Of a stretch of 64,000 nucleotides of DNA, positions 9,352 to 19,402 are shown in pieces (position 1 is the stretch's first letter; every line of letters starts with the position of its first letter). A model generated the notes under the pieces. It ran no database searches, had not been told where the DNA came from, and saw nothing but the letters and a program-made list of their open reading frames with translations. The position numbers and the translations under genes are program-made. Source of the stretch: G963665545 sp963665545 (GTDB lineage: Bacteria > Pseudomonadota > Gammaproteobacteria > Xanthomonadales > SZUA-36); NCBI GenBank assembly GCA_963665545.2, contig CAXXKZ010000011.1, forward strand, positions 496,001-560,000, read 5' to 3'.

Positions 9352-10746
9352 TTATGGGTTTTCGAATCCATGCTCAAACAACGGAATTTCCGACCCGGCG
9401 TGTGGCGCAATGCAACTGGGGCTGTTGGCGGCAATCCGGCCTTCTATCAGGGTTTGCACCGTGGGGTGAAATTCCTCGTCGCTAGTACCACAAGCGGCGC
9501 CGTTGGGTGGGCCAAAATGGCAGTAGCTCATGGTCGTCCCCAGGCCACCGGGCCAGGAAACCGCGCCGGCGTAGCAACCGAAGGCCGCTTCACCATTGAA
9601 GCAGGTATCAACCGGCGGGTTGTAGCAATGGGTGTGATCAGAGCCCAACAGGTGGCCGATTTCGTGGCCCACCAAATTGGCAACGAAACCGGTGCCAAGG
9701 TTGCTGCCTATGCGGTTGTTGGCGTAGCTGCCGACCCGAACGTTCGGCACGCCATTTACCGTACTCAAATGACCCTGGTCACAATACTGGTCCAGCCAGG
9801 CGACGCCTGAAAAAACATTGGACGACACGCCGCGGCCACTGAGCATGATGGCAAAATCGCGGTCAATAGCGCCGTTGTTCTGGAACCATTCTTCTCCGAA
9901 TTCTTCCAGGTGATCAAAAACGTCGCCGCTGCTGGCATAAGGGTCACCTGACCCGGTGCGCAAGGTGATGTCGCCCAACAGCAGGTGGGTCTGAAGATCC
10001 CGCTCATAATATACGTTCATGGCCACAAACAGGTTGGTGATGAAATTTGTCGCCGTGGTGGTGTTGCCGCCCTTTCCGGCCAGCCATTCATTGTCAGTAT
10101 CCACGGCAATGACGGCGTCATAGTTGATTCCGACCCCGGCCGGGGCATCCGCATTCAGCGATGACAGGTTGCGTTGAAATCGATCCAGGCTGTCCGCAGG
10201 TTGTCGCTCCCGGGTTGATCCACAAAATAATTGCGAGTCATCGGGGCCTTCAACCGCCTTGAACTCGACTTGGGTCGTCAGATTTCCGCTCAGGACGCTG
10301 ACTGATCCATTTTTTCGGGCGAGCCCAAAAACTTCTCCGGACACCGGGTCAACAGCAATAATCATAGTTGTGCTTGCGTTGCTGGCCCTGAAGAAATTGC
10401 TTTGGGGCGGGCTGACGATGCGCCGGGTTGTACCCTCAAGAATACGGATTTGTGCTTGCGGCGCCCACAAGCGCATGCGACTGAATGTCAGGGGTGTGTT
10501 TTCGTTGCCAGTCAGCTCATCGACGCCGCTCAGATTGAAGGCTGCTGATGACTGGGGGGATCGCAGGGATTCAAGCTCTTTGCCTTTTAGTGCCAATGGT
10601 CCAGCCCGCATCGCGTCAGCGGATGGTTGAACGACAGAGCCCAACAGAGCCTTTATCGGCGCGGTGGTGAGATAGTCATCGTTCGCCTGAGCCAGGCATC
10701 CCCAGGACAACAAAATACAAGGCAGAACTGAACGTGTACGCTTCAT
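9352..10746 (-). CDS. Secreted zinc metalloprotease, metzincin (reprolysin/M12-like)
   Basis: A 464-residue exported protease. The signal peptide is residues 1-21 (ending AQA). The zinc motif HEIGHLLGSDH (361-371) fits HExxHxxGxxH, and the Met-turn is TTMSYCHF about 35 residues later. Several Cys pairs in the catalytic domain (DQYC, CYNPP, TCF, GCYAG, SYC) suggest disulfides. An N-terminal region of about 180 residues is likely a propeptide. The C-terminus ends in PLFEHGFENP; short Gly-Phe-Glu tails recur on secreted proteins of some marine gammaproteobacteria, and I infer a sorting role only weakly. It probably degrades extracellular protein. Confidence 0.9.
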   Translation of the reverse strand: MKRTRSVLPCILLSWGCLAQANDDYLTTAPIKALLGSVVQPSADAMRAGPLALKGKELESLRSPQSSAAFNLSGVDELTGNENTPLTFSRMRLWAPQAQIRILEGTTRRIVSPPQSNFFRASNASTTMIIAVDPVSGEVFGLARKNGSVSVLSGNLTTQVEFKAVEGPDDSQLFCGSTRERQPADSLDRFQRNLSSLNADAPAGVGINYDAVIAVDTDNEWLAGKGGNTTTATNFITNLFVAMNVYYERDLQTHLLLGDITLRTGSGDPYASSGDVFDHLEEFGEEWFQNNGAIDRDFAIMLSGRGVSSNVFSGVAWLDQYCDQGHLSTVNGVPNVRVGSYANNRIGSNLGTGFVANLVGHEIGHLLGSDHTHCYNPPVDTCFNGEAAFGCYAGAVSWPGGLGTTMSYCHFGPPNGAACGTSDEEFHPTVQTLIEGRIAANSPSCIAPHAGSEIPLFEHGFENP

Positions 10747-10858
10747 TCTTCCGTGAACCCAAATGTGCTCCCTGAGGGAAGGATATCACAGGCCGTGGGT
10801 AACTCATCGTGATCACGGTGGCAACGGGTGCGAACCGTCAACAGGCAACCGGCCCCGA

Positions 10859-11641
10859 TCAATCCCTGTAACTGCGGTCCAGTCCATCCAGTATGGCGAG
10901 AAAACCGGGCCATTCGCGGACACCATCGTGGTCTACGTTCCCGGGTTTCCAATAAGCGGGTTTAATGGCCTCGACCACGCCAGCCGAGGGCATAAGGATT
11001 TGTTGCCCGGTTTGCATGGCCTCGACCTGAACGCGGCAAGCCTGCTCCAGCCTCTGTAGTGTAAAAAAGGCCTGACTGACACTACGCCCGCCAACCACAA
11101 TGCCATGATTGCGCAGGATAATGGCCTCGATACCGCCGGCGAACAGATCAGCCATGTTTTTGCAGGTCTCTTCGGAGGTCACATCGGTTGATTCGAACGG
11201 CAGGTAGGCGATCCGGCCGTCATACATGATGCCCCACTGGGTCATCGGCCACAGTTCGCAATCCAATGAAGAAAGGACCATGCAGTAAATGGTGTGGGCG
11301 TGAATACAGGCGTTGAATTCTGGCCGGACGCCCAGCACCGTGGCAGTAAAGTGGTGGGCATCAACATCCACGCCGCCCAACTTTTCCAGCCTGGCCTCAT
11401 GTTCCAGTACTCGGCGATGCAGTGTGGATGCCGCGGCCAATTCAGGGAAAAGACCATATCCGCCGACGATGAAGTCTTCAGGCGCGTCAGGAATCCTTGC
11501 ACCGACAAACCCGTCGCTCAGGTCGGACAGGCCATAGTATGCAATCAGCCGGTAGCAGGCGGCGACATCCCGCCGCACAATCTGTTCTGCGGGGCTGATT
11601 TCCGTCACCCAGCGGTTGTCATTTGTCTCAATTGCGCTCAT
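10859..11641 (-). CDS. Class II aldolase/adducin family protein
   Basis: A 260-residue class II aldolase-fold protein. The metal ligands are visible as HAHTIYC (His-x-His) and RNHGIVVGG. The usual catalytic Glu region is less clear, so sugar-phosphate aldolase activity is not assured. The frame is open upstream to 11734, but the ATG at 11641 has GAGG 8 bases before it and lies 10 bases after the stop of the M24 peptidase, so I choose it. It is the last gene of a three-gene (-) operon. A second member of the family is at 33499-34278. Confidence 0.85.
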   Translation of the reverse strand: MSAIETNDNRWVTEISPAEQIVRRDVAACYRLIAYYGLSDLSDGFVGARIPDAPEDFIVGGYGLFPELAAASTLHRRVLEHEARLEKLGGVDVDAHHFTATVLGVRPEFNACIHAHTIYCMVLSSLDCELWPMTQWGIMYDGRIAYLPFESTDVTSEETCKNMADLFAGGIEAIILRNHGIVVGGRSVSQAFFTLQRLEQACRVQVEAMQTGQQILMPSAGVVEAIKPAYWKPGNVDHDGVREWPGFLAILDGLDRSYRD

Positions 11642-11651
11642 TGCTGATTCC

Positions 11652-13121
11652 TCAGTTGGCCAACTCGGCCATGGCCGTCTCGATTCCTGAGACGGTGACC
11701 GGGATGTTGATGGACATGATTTTGGCGCCGTCACCGGTTATCAAAATCTGGTCTTCGATGCGGACCCCAATGCCAGCGAAGCGATCGAGCTGAGCGGCGA
11801 CCTGATCGCGCGTTTCCTCATCCAGCGCCTTGAACCAGTCTTTCTCGATCACGTCCTTCTTGCGGATGTAAATTCCCGGCTCAACTGTGAACACGTTGCC
11901 TTCTGCGAAAGCCTGGTAGTACTCATATGCATCGTGCACGTCGAGCCCGACTGAATGGCCCAGCCCGTGCAGAAAGTAGCTCTTAACCTGCTCCTTGGTT
12001 GCCTCGGTCATCAGCCCCAGTTTCAAGAGACCCTCACCAATCACATCCTGTGCGATTTGATCGATGGTCTTCATATTGGTCCCCGAGCGCGATTGCTCGA
12101 TTGCTGTTCTCTGAGCTTTCAGCACCAGCTCATAGATGACTTTTTGATCGTCACTGAATGTGCCTGAGATCGGAAATGTGCGCGTAATATCGGTGGCATA
12201 GTGTGCATATTCAACGCCGGCATCGAGCAGAAACAAGTCGCCCTGCTTGAGTTCTGCGTTATTGGCCGTGTAATGCAGAATGGTTGCGTTTTCGCCGGCG
12301 CCGCTGATCGACTCATAAGACCAGCAACATCCGCCCAGGCGCCTGAATGTTTCATCGACCCTGGCCTGAACCTGGTATTCCCAGGTCGCGGACTGCACCG
12401 TCTGCATCGCCGCCAGGTGTGCCTGGTGCGTAATTTCGACGCCTCGCCGCATGATGGCCAGCTCCGAATCGGACTTGACCTCCCTCATCTGCCGAATCGT
12501 GGCAGTCGCATTGCGAATCTTCACTTCAGGAAAATTCCTGCGCAATTTGCGCGCCAATTCCTGCGCCGCGCTGCGTGGTCCATCAAAGTCCAGGTCACGC
12601 TCACGGCCCAGGTCCAGCCAGAATTCTACGTTGCCGGCCTCAAGCTGCCTGTAAAACTCGAGGTACTCGGGTTCGTCATAGCGATACGCCCGGTCATCGT
12701 TTGCCACGATGCCCAGCAGCAGACTGTCCACAAAGCGGTCGAACTGGTCCAGGGCCAGGATGATTTCGATACCGGTTTTTTCCTGGAGTTGCTCAACGGT
12801 GGGCAATTTCCCATTCCACACCTCGAAAACCGGATCATCGAGTTTGGTGAACACCCGCTCCTCGATGTCACCGCCATTCTTGATCAGGACAAAGTGGCTG
12901 TGCCTGTTCGGATCATTGGTCAAGTAGTAGAAATTGCTGTCTTGCCGGTAGGGCCAGTGCTGGTCGTCATTGCGTACTTTGTGCGTGTCGGGAAACATCA
13001 CCAGGACCGCGTAGTTGGCCATGGCTTCGGCCACCCTGGCCCGGCGCTCGCGCAACTCATCAGAAGCCCAGGCAGGAAGCGCCAGAGCGCTTGCACACAG
13101 CAGTAACAACAGTCGTGTCAT
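11652..13121 (-). CDS. Xaa-Pro aminopeptidase, M24B family, exported
   Basis: A 489-residue metallopeptidase removing N-terminal residues before proline. The N-terminus is a signal peptide (MTRLLLLLCASALALPAWA), so it acts in the periplasm, unlike cytoplasmic PepP. All five M24 metal ligands are visible: Asp in LLDAGVEY, Asp in ATDITRTF, His in GLGHSVGLDVHD, Glu in TVEPGIY and Glu in VRIEDQ. The N-terminal creatinase-like domain covers about 25-200. The frame is open to 13271, but the ATG at 13121 with GGGA upstream and the signal peptide decide the start. It sits 13 bases after the serine hydrolase and 10 before the aldolase. Confidence 0.93.
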   Translation of the reverse strand: MTRLLLLLCASALALPAWASDELRERRARVAEAMANYAVLVMFPDTHKVRNDDQHWPYRQDSNFYYLTNDPNRHSHFVLIKNGGDIEERVFTKLDDPVFEVWNGKLPTVEQLQEKTGIEIILALDQFDRFVDSLLLGIVANDDRAYRYDEPEYLEFYRQLEAGNVEFWLDLGRERDLDFDGPRSAAQELARKLRRNFPEVKIRNATATIRQMREVKSDSELAIMRRGVEITHQAHLAAMQTVQSATWEYQVQARVDETFRRLGGCCWSYESISGAGENATILHYTANNAELKQGDLFLLDAGVEYAHYATDITRTFPISGTFSDDQKVIYELVLKAQRTAIEQSRSGTNMKTIDQIAQDVIGEGLLKLGLMTEATKEQVKSYFLHGLGHSVGLDVHDAYEYYQAFAEGNVFTVEPGIYIRKKDVIEKDWFKALDEETRDQVAAQLDRFAGIGVRIEDQILITGDGAKIMSINIPVTVSGIETAMAELAN

Positions 13122-13134
13122 GATAGTTCCCACA

Positions 13135-14598
13135 TCAGCCGGTCCGGCGGGAAGCGAAAACGCCGTCGAGATAGTGGCTGGCCCTTCCCGTCCCCTCATC
13201 ACCCCAGAATGCCACATCCCAACCGCGGTTGCCCCCCATGGCGGGGTCGGCCGGCAGGAAGCGGTCACCACCCAGCGGAATCAATTCCGAGGTCATGACG
13301 GGATCGGCGGCGGCGCCATAGTAAACACGGGCGATCAACCTCTTATCCTCAATACTGAATTCGCGCATTTGATTCAAGGCTTCAAAGCGGCCCTCGAAAC
13401 GGCGCAGATCCACATCGACCCGCTCAACCGTGTCTGCCTTTGGCGTGGCCGGCTTATTGACGCCGAAAACCTCTGGAAATACCGTGCTGAAGATTCGATC
13501 TGCAAACGGGTAGCCCTGGCTGGGCACATTTGCGATTGTTGCGACGGCAAAATTCCTCGACGGGCACCACAGCAGCATCGATGAGCCGCCGGTGTTGGTG
13601 CCGCTGTGGCCGTAAATGGCAGCGCCGTCCCACTCTTTCCAATAGGGGCCCAGGCACCACTTCTGCGCCAAAATCCGGTTGGGCAATGTCACCTGCGGCG
13701 TGTGCATATTCTCCACCCCACCCGCTGAAATGACTTGCCTGCCATCCGCGCCCTTCCCGCCCCACAGAAACATGCGCCCGAAGCGCACCAAGTCTCCGGC
13801 GCTACAGCATAATGAGGCACCCACCGGCGCCATGGAGCGCGGCAGGCCCCAGTAGGGCACGCGCTGCGGTTGTTCCGAACCGGGCGCATAACTGTAGCCC
13901 AGGGCAATTGGATGGTACAACAGGTCTTCCGGAAACATGACCGACTGCTCGAGCCCAAGCGGAGCCAACACCTTTTCCGTCAGCAGGCTTTCCCAGTTCT
14001 GGCCCATGGCACGTTGTGCGGCCAAACCGGATATATTGGTGCAGGCATTGGAGTAACCAAAGGCCGTTCCTGGTTTGTAAATCATTGGAATCTCAGCCAG
14101 CGATGCGACATACAGGCCCAGCGCATCATCGCCCCGGCCATGGGCGTCGTACGGCCCGTTGTCGATGCCCGCTGACATGGAGATGAGCTGACGGATTTTG
14201 ACCATTTCAGTGGCCTCGGGATCGGGCAAGCTGAAGTCCTTGATCCAGGTTTTGACCGGCGCATCAAGGTCGAGCACACCTGCATCGATCAGCGCCATCA
14301 TCAGGGCGGCGTTGTACACCTTGGTGGTGGAGCCAATCTGAAACAAAGTATCGGTAGTGACCGCCAGCTTGCGCTCCAGGTTGGCCATCCCGGTAGTGAA
14401 TTCGTAGACACGCTCACCGTCAAACAGGGCCATCTGTCCACCAACGATTCCAAGCTCCCGGGCCACACCATCGACCAGCTCCTGCATGGCCTGGATGTCT
14501 ACCGCCGACCCTGATGAAGCGGCGCTGGCCGCGAACGGCAACTGGCTCGCCGCCACACCGGCGGCGGCCGTGATGATGAAATCTCTTCGGTTGATCAT
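13135..14598 (-). CDS. Serine hydrolase, beta-lactamase/esterase (class C-like) family, Tat-exported
   Basis: A 487-residue protein beginning with a twin-arginine signal (INRRDFI, then an Ala-rich hydrophobic core, cleavage about residue 28). The catalytic motif S90-T-T-K93 and a YSN motif (TAFGYSNACTN) are the family nucleophile/general base pair and Tyr motif. An HSGTNTGG segment occupies the KTG-box position. Members are beta-lactamases, D-aminopeptidases or esterases; the company of an Xaa-Pro peptidase in the same operon favours a peptide or D-amino-acid substrate. A C-terminal lipocalin-like extension (from about 385) is common. First gene of the operon 14598-10859. Confidence 0.9.
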   Translation of the reverse strand: MINRRDFIITAAAGVAASQLPFAASAASSGSAVDIQAMQELVDGVARELGIVGGQMALFDGERVYEFTTGMANLERKLAVTTDTLFQIGSTTKVYNAALMMALIDAGVLDLDAPVKTWIKDFSLPDPEATEMVKIRQLISMSAGIDNGPYDAHGRGDDALGLYVASLAEIPMIYKPGTAFGYSNACTNISGLAAQRAMGQNWESLLTEKVLAPLGLEQSVMFPEDLLYHPIALGYSYAPGSEQPQRVPYWGLPRSMAPVGASLCCSAGDLVRFGRMFLWGGKGADGRQVISAGGVENMHTPQVTLPNRILAQKWCLGPYWKEWDGAAIYGHSGTNTGGSSMLLWCPSRNFAVATIANVPSQGYPFADRIFSTVFPEVFGVNKPATPKADTVERVDVDLRRFEGRFEALNQMREFSIEDKRLIARVYYGAAADPVMTSELIPLGGDRFLPADPAMGGNRGWDVAFWGDEGTGRASHYLDGVFASRRTG

Positions 14599-14750
14599 TG
14601 CGGGTGTCCTGCCTCATCGGTGCATGGTTATTTAGACGCGCCCAGGTGTGCAGTCCCCAGCCAACTCTGGCCGAAATCACCCGTGAGAGTGAGGTCTTGG
14701 CCGTGAATTCCAGCGCCGTTGTTCAAATGTGCTGTGCCCATTCTTGAGGC

Positions 14751-14869
14751 GCCGGTTCGGAGCAAGGGGTCTTCATTCAGGACGCGCTCGAGCCCATCCA
14801 TGGAACGCTCCCTCTTGAAACATCCTGTTTCAAAGGGTCCTGCATGAAGACCCCTTACTCCGAATCGGC
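14751..14869. repeat. Nested inverted repeat (33-base arms, inner 8-base hairpin)
   Basis: Arms 14751-14783 and 14837-14869 are inverted copies with three mismatches. Between them, TTGAAACATCCTGTTTCAA forms a second perfect hairpin (8-base stem, 3-base loop). The whole can fold as a cruciform or long RNA hairpin. It has no coding content. It could be a MITE-like remnant or a regulatory structure in the leader of the divergent genes. Confidence 0.75.
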
Positions 14870-14904
14870 TTGTGCCAGCGTTAGGAAAGTCCCGTGAGCG
14901 GGCT

Positions 14905-14958
14905 TTTGCACAAGGATGTGCTTAGATCGTGGAGCGCAGGGATGCGCGGGAACGATCC
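14905..14958 (+). repeat. Dispersed 54-base repeat, copy A
   Basis: The 29 bases 14905-14933 match the tandem units at 21606-21692, and the next 25 match 21693-21717 with one change. It contains two small hairpins of the same design: GCACAAGGATGTGC and GCGCAGGGATGCGC. It looks like a REP-type palindromic element. Confidence 0.8.
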
Positions 14959-15059
14959 AAGGCGCTAAGAACACTTGAAACCGTTCAGCAGCTCTTCGAG
15001 CCGCCGGAAAATGCTGCCATCCTGGCATTTTCCTTCCTCACGCCATCCTTGGCGCTCGG

Positions 15060-15196
15060 GATCAGCGAGGCGACACGGAACAGGATGTTCCATTGGAGCC
15101 GACCCAGCAAGCGCGGAGAAGCGAGGGTAGCCCGCAGGGCCATCCGCCAGGCGTGGACAGCAGTCCACTCATCGGGCTTTCCGGAGGTAAAACAAA
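15060..15196 (-). repeat. Dispersed repeat of about 130 bases, copy A (reverse orientation)
   Basis: Read on the minus strand this stretch matches about 21789-21915: both contain the CTCCGGAAAG...GAG(C/T)GGACTGCTG core, then GCCTGGCGGATGGCCCT, then a shared stretch ending at CTGTTCCGTGTCGCCTCG. A shorter part recurs at about 52351-52400. Boundaries are approximate because I aligned them by eye. Confidence 0.7.
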
Positions 15197-15310
15197 GTTG
15201 TTGAAATTCACATTTAGTTCGCGAATCTGAGATTGCAATATCCTGCGCATGCTGCGTTCGGCACGCAATCTTGCTAGGGTGTAGCTCAGTTGGCGGCTGA
15301 GGAAGAAGCG

Positions 15311-15604
15311 ATGAGTATTTCAATGGGTCAAATTTTTGTCTGGCTGGTCATCGGCGCCATTGCAGGCAGCCTCACGGGGGCTGTGTTCAAAGGCAAGAAG
15401 CAGGGGTTTGGCACGTGGTCCAACCTGGGGATAGGCCTGGTGGGTGCACTGATCGGCGGCGTGTTTTTTCGGGTGTTGGGTCTTGACCTGGGGCTCGGCA
15501 ATATTGCCATTAGCCTCGAGGACATTATTGCAGCCATTATTGGATCGATTGTTTTTATTTTGGTGCTGCGGCTTTTCAAGTCTCGAAAAGTATCACCTCA
15601 ATAA
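15311..15604 (+). CDS. GlsB/YeaQ/YmgE-family (transglycosylase-associated) small membrane protein
   Basis: A 97-residue protein with three membrane helices (about 5-25, 38-60, 68-90) and the glycine-rich pattern of the transglycosylase-associated family: GAIAGSLTGAVFKGKKQGFG then LGIGLVGALIGGVFFR. Family members are small inner-membrane proteins linked to stress responses; the molecular role is unclear. ATG at 15311 with GAGGAAG 6-7 bases upstream is the start; a TTG at 15290 is less likely. Monocistronic; the convergent neighbour is the M19 gene. Confidence 0.85.
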   Translation: MSISMGQIFVWLVIGAIAGSLTGAVFKGKKQGFGTWSNLGIGLVGALIGGVFFRVLGLDLGLGNIAISLEDIIAAIIGSIVFILVLRLFKSRKVSPQ

Positions 15605-15697
15605 AAATTTCCGTCTCAATTCACTCGCTGTAGTGCTCATCAGGAATCGCCCAGACAGCCGGCGCAGCGACGGAGCAAATGGCGGGCTTTATAAGAG

Positions 15698-16820
15698 CTA
15701 CTTCCAGGCCGATTCAAACACCCGCATAAAGTTCTCACCCAGGATGCCGCTAATTTGCTCATCGGTATAACCGTGGTTGACCATCTCCTCGACCAGCGGC
15801 GCGATCACTGACGGACCCGCAATGGCCAGGCGGTTCATTGGTGGATAAAGCGCTTCTCCGTAGGTCTCTGTGTAATGCGGCACAACGTTATCGACCGGGA
15901 GCGGCTCATCCATACCGGGAACGTGATCCAGACCGAGCCCAAGGTGTTCATAGCCGACCATTTCTGCGATGTAGTCGAGATGGCGAAAAAGCTGAGGGGC
16001 GGAGGTGTCGTATAGCGCTTCGGTGAGGAATATCGACACGCCATTAATGCCGATTACGCCGCCGGACTGGACGCAGGCGCGAATCTGGTCATCCCGGATG
16101 TTGCGCTCGTGATCACGTAGGGCCCGGGCGACCGAGTGAGAACAAATCACCGGTGCGCTCGATTGCTCGAATATTTCCATGGTGGTGCGGTGCGCCGTGT
16201 GGGAGGCATCGACCACCATGCCGACGCGATTCATTTCCTGGACCAGGGCCTTGCCGAAACGGGACAGCCCGGGATTGTCGGCATCATGGCTGCCGCCGCC
16301 GGCCAGGTTCTTGTCATTGTAGGTCAGCAGCATGTGCCCAACGCCAAGTCGATACAGCGGTTCCACCATGTTGATGTCGCCTTCGAGGGTATTGGAGCCC
16401 TGGAAATTGAAATTCACTGCCAGCTTGCCCTCAATTTTGGCGCGCCTGATGTCGCCTGTGGACTCAACCAATATATATTCATCCGGCCGGTCAAGGAAGT
16501 AACGGCGGCTGGCTGCCAGCGCGTGAACCATCTGCCCGGTCGCATGGAAAAAAATCGGAACTCTCGGTCATCGACAGCCAGGTGACACCGGCCTTCTTGT
16601 ATTTGTCGATCCAGGTTTCGAACACCTGTTTATCTGGGGATGTATCACTGGAAGGAGAGTATGGCCCCGTCATGTCCAGTATCACGCCATTATTCAACAA
16701 GCCATGAAGATGTGATGACAACTGGCCATTCGAGGCAAATACCGAGCTTGCCAATGGGCCGGAAAAGGCCGCCGCTACGCCCGCGCCTGCCATGGTTTTG
16801 ATTAACTGTCTGCGTCTCAT
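15698..16820 (-). CDS. Membrane dipeptidase, M19 (renal dipeptidase) family, Tat signal; one frameshift
   Basis: N-terminal piece 16820-16544 (RRRQLIK twin-arginine signal, then LLNNGVILDMTGPYSP) and C-terminal piece to 15698 (SHTAHRTTMEIF, ICSHSVARAL, GLGLDHVPGMD, ILGENFMRVF) together give a full M19 enzyme of about 374 residues that hydrolyses dipeptides, including D-residue ones. The frame breaks at a run of seven A (plus strand 16548-16554); six would restore MTESSDFFHATGQMVHAL. So one extra base in a homopolymer separates the pieces. The Tat signal implies export. Follows the esterase gene with a 23-base gap, likely one operon. Confidence 0.87.
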
Positions 16821-16843
16821 GATCAGATTTACTCGATAAATGC

Positions 16844-17804
16844 TCAGGGTGGTGAGTGGGGACCGTACAGGTACAACGTCGCATCAGTCATGGCGCCAAG
16901 CATCACCGAAGTGTGCGTGTGTCCAGGATAAATCTTGGCGCGGAACGTCAGCTGTGCATTTTCTGCATTTTCCAGGGCTTCGACAATGCGATGAAAGTTT
17001 TCGCCCCATGTCTTCGTAAATTTCCACACCACCATTGGCCTCCAGCTCGCCAAGGCTCAGGAACATACGGCTGTCGTGTACCAGATCCCCTTGCACCATC
17101 TCGGCCAGTTTGCCGGCGTAATCGGTACTTGTGGTGAAAATTCCCGGGCTGCCCAGCCAGTAGCGGTCAAACAGCTTTGACTGCTTCAGGAAGGCGTAAA
17201 ACGTAAAAGTGCCCCCAAATGAGCCGCCCAAAATGCCGGCCGTGGGGCCCTTGACCTTGTAATGTTCTCGAACCCATGGGTCGAGTTCCTCTTCCAGGAA
17301 GCGCAAGAAGTTGTCGGCTCCGCCCGGTGCGGTATCCGGACTGGCAGCCAGTGCAGTCGCCATCGACTCGGGCACCGAGTCTGCCATGGTGTAGTCGCGG
17401 CTGCGGGAATTGGTGTCACCTTCCGGATAATCAACACCCACGATCAGCAGTGGTGGAAAGCCTGGCTTGACGATGTCAGCCAACCCCAGGGTTGCTACGG
17501 TGGCGACCAGAGGCAGAGACGAGGACCCATCCAATACATAGACCAACTGCAGGGGTTGGTCTGCATCCATGCCCAGCGCGGCGAGCACCCGCGGGTCCGG
17601 CTGCCACACGCCTACGGCCATGGTGTCGCCAACGGTCTTTGATTCAAACATGAAAGTCTCGGAACCGCGCAGCGGCCACGGGCCTTGGCTGGCTGACGCG
17701 GGCGATTCATCGGCATCAGCCGGCCGCAGCGGGACCGCCAAAAACAAAAAGACGAGTTGCCACGCTAGCAGGGTTTTAGAAAGTCTCAATGGAGTGTCCA
17801 CCAT
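16844..17804 (-). CDS. Exported esterase, enterochelin esterase/esterase D-like alpha/beta hydrolase; one frameshift near the end
   Basis: About 320 residues with a signal peptide (residues 10-33). The nucleophile elbow is GGSFGG with family context ILGGSFGGTFTFYAF, and DGSSSLPLVATVATLGLAD matches the esterase-fold N-terminal motif. As sequenced the frame runs out after GGVEIYEDMG into an unrelated tail (stop at 16884). Removing one C from the CCCC at 17004-17007 joins it to ENFHRIVEALENAENAQL and the expected catalytic His motif PGHTHTSV, ending at 16844. I therefore extend the gene to 16844. The substrate is likely a carboxylic ester or acyl-peptide; unknown. Confidence 0.82.
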
Positions 17805-17892
17805 TTTTCAGATTTATTTTCAACCTTCTCTCCTGACGCAATCCCGGTACTGTCCCTCAGCCTCACACGTCCTTTTGGCGCACATGCGCTCG

Positions 17893-19376
17893 CTAAAATT
17901 TGCGTGGATAGAGGCGCCCACCCAGCGCCAGGTGCTGCGGTCGGCCATCCGGCCCCGGGTTGACGAAAGTGAGTACGGTCTGACCGCTGGTAGCGCCCGC
18001 CGCAGCAACCGCAAAAGCATCGGGGGCAATCGGCTTAAGCGCCACCACCGGGCCGCGCCCCAGGGGCACATTGTCGTAAAACCGGTGGGCGGCGGTAGAA
18101 GCCAAAGCCAATGCCGCCATCGTGCTCAACCACATCGTGTTGTCCGGCGATGCCGGCGTAGTTGCCAAGGAATCTGACAGAATCAACGGCTTCACCGGTA
18201 AAGGGATAGCTGGGTATCTCGACGGGTTCTAGGGCGGCCACTTGGTCACTCCAGGTGTTGACCGTATCTCGAATGAGTCCACTGCCGTGGCCGGCGTTGG
18301 TCAAAACTGCGATCGCGTAGTCCTTGTCCCTGTCGGCTGACACACGAGAAAGAATTCCCGGCCCGCCGCCACCGTGGCCGATGGTTCCGTTGGCGCTGAG
18401 CATCCAACCCAAGCCAAATTCGCGCACGGTACCAAAGCCTTTTAATCGCGAGGTTGATGTACGCATCAACCGGGCACTTTCTGCGGACAGCAACCGCGCG
18501 CCGTTCAGCCCTTCACCATCACGCAGATGCGCCGCCGCAAAACTGACCAGATCACTGGCCGACAACATGGCAGTAGCGCCTGCCGGGGCAAAGCTTAGTG
18601 GCAGAAAAGCATGGGTGGTCCTGCTGATTTGCCCCGTTTCGGGATCGAGGAAATGCCCCACCGTATTGCGATGCAACAGGGCATCGGCCGGCTGCACAAT
18701 AGGAATGCTCAAGTCCCAGCGCAGCAAAGACGTGCTCCTCCATGACGCTGTACCAGCTTTCACCCCGAATGCGCTGCACCAGGTAACCCGCAGTGACGCT
18801 GGCAATATTGCAATAGGAGGTGTCCTCGCCCGGCGGGTGAATCTGTCCCATTGGCGCAATGCGGGGAATGGCGTCCGCGACCCGCTCGCGGTCGGGCCCG
18901 TGGTCGGCCAGTAGCTCGCCATCAATCCCGCTAGTGTGGTTGAGCAGCATTTTGACGGTAATGGCGCGGGTCGCCTCTTTGCTGGCGACTCTCCACTCCG
19001 GGAGATACTCAATCACGGGCGCGTCCAGTTCAACCAGGCCTTCATCGACCAACTGCATCACCAGAGTCGTGTTGAGTACCTTGGTGATCGATCCGATGTG
19101 CATCACGGTTTTGGTATCCACCGGCACTTGCGTCGTGGTATTGGTGATGCCCGCCGCGGCGGCCTCCAGGCCGCCCTGGTGGTATATGGCCACGCTGGCC
19201 CCCGGCACCTGGTGCCGCACCACTGCCTCATCGAGCCAAGTCTGCAGATCAGAGGTCGTGGTGGACGGTTCATTGCCGGTATCAGCAAGAGCGTTGGCGC
19301 CATGGGCTGCAAACGCACCGCCCGCGGCAGCCAGTGAGGTGATTTTCAGAAAGTCACGTCGCGTCGCCTGGGTCAT
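17893..19376 (-). CDS. Serine hydrolase, beta-lactamase family, Tat-exported; two frameshifts
   Basis: A second member of the family seen at 13135. Tat signal TRRDFLK at residues 6-12; catalytic S96-I-T-K99; LLNHTSGIDG motif after it. The first frame fails after LGLEHS at about 18702 (one base of CC in excess) and continues in a second frame through HAFLPLSFAPAGATAMLSASDLV and GHGGGGPG (KTG-box position). A second break lies at about 18080-18095, after which the C-terminal domain ends at 17893. Corrected length about 494 residues. Family and export are clear; the substrate is not. Confidence 0.83.
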
Positions 19377-19402
19377 TGTCCTCTCCGCTGATTTAACAGA
19401 CC

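Larger units (their letters stand above)
14599..15310. other. 712-base gene-free, repeat-rich intergenic region
   Basis: No credible protein gene. It contains a 119-base nested inverted repeat (14751-14869), a 54-base dispersed unit (14905-14958) and a dispersed element (about 15060-15196), then the leader of the GlsB-like gene. Short open frames here follow the repeats and have no ribosome sites or family resemblance. The left part must hold the promoter of the (-) serine hydrolase operon. Confidence 0.6.

Noticed and set aside
14929..15204. Open frame of 91 codons in the repeat region
   Set aside because: It reads through dispersed repeats in both orientations; no start signal or homology that I recognise.
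15278..15296. A tRNA-like 5' end (GGTGTAGCTCAGTTGGC)
   Set aside because: Only about 17 bases resemble the acceptor and D-arm start; no anticodon stem, T-arm or CCA end follows, and the stretch lies in the leader of the GlsB-like gene.
16548..16554. Phase variation at the A7 run in the dipeptidase gene
   Set aside because: Possible in principle, but the same one-base excess occurs in many short runs of unrelated housekeeping-type genes, so sequencing error is the simpler cause.
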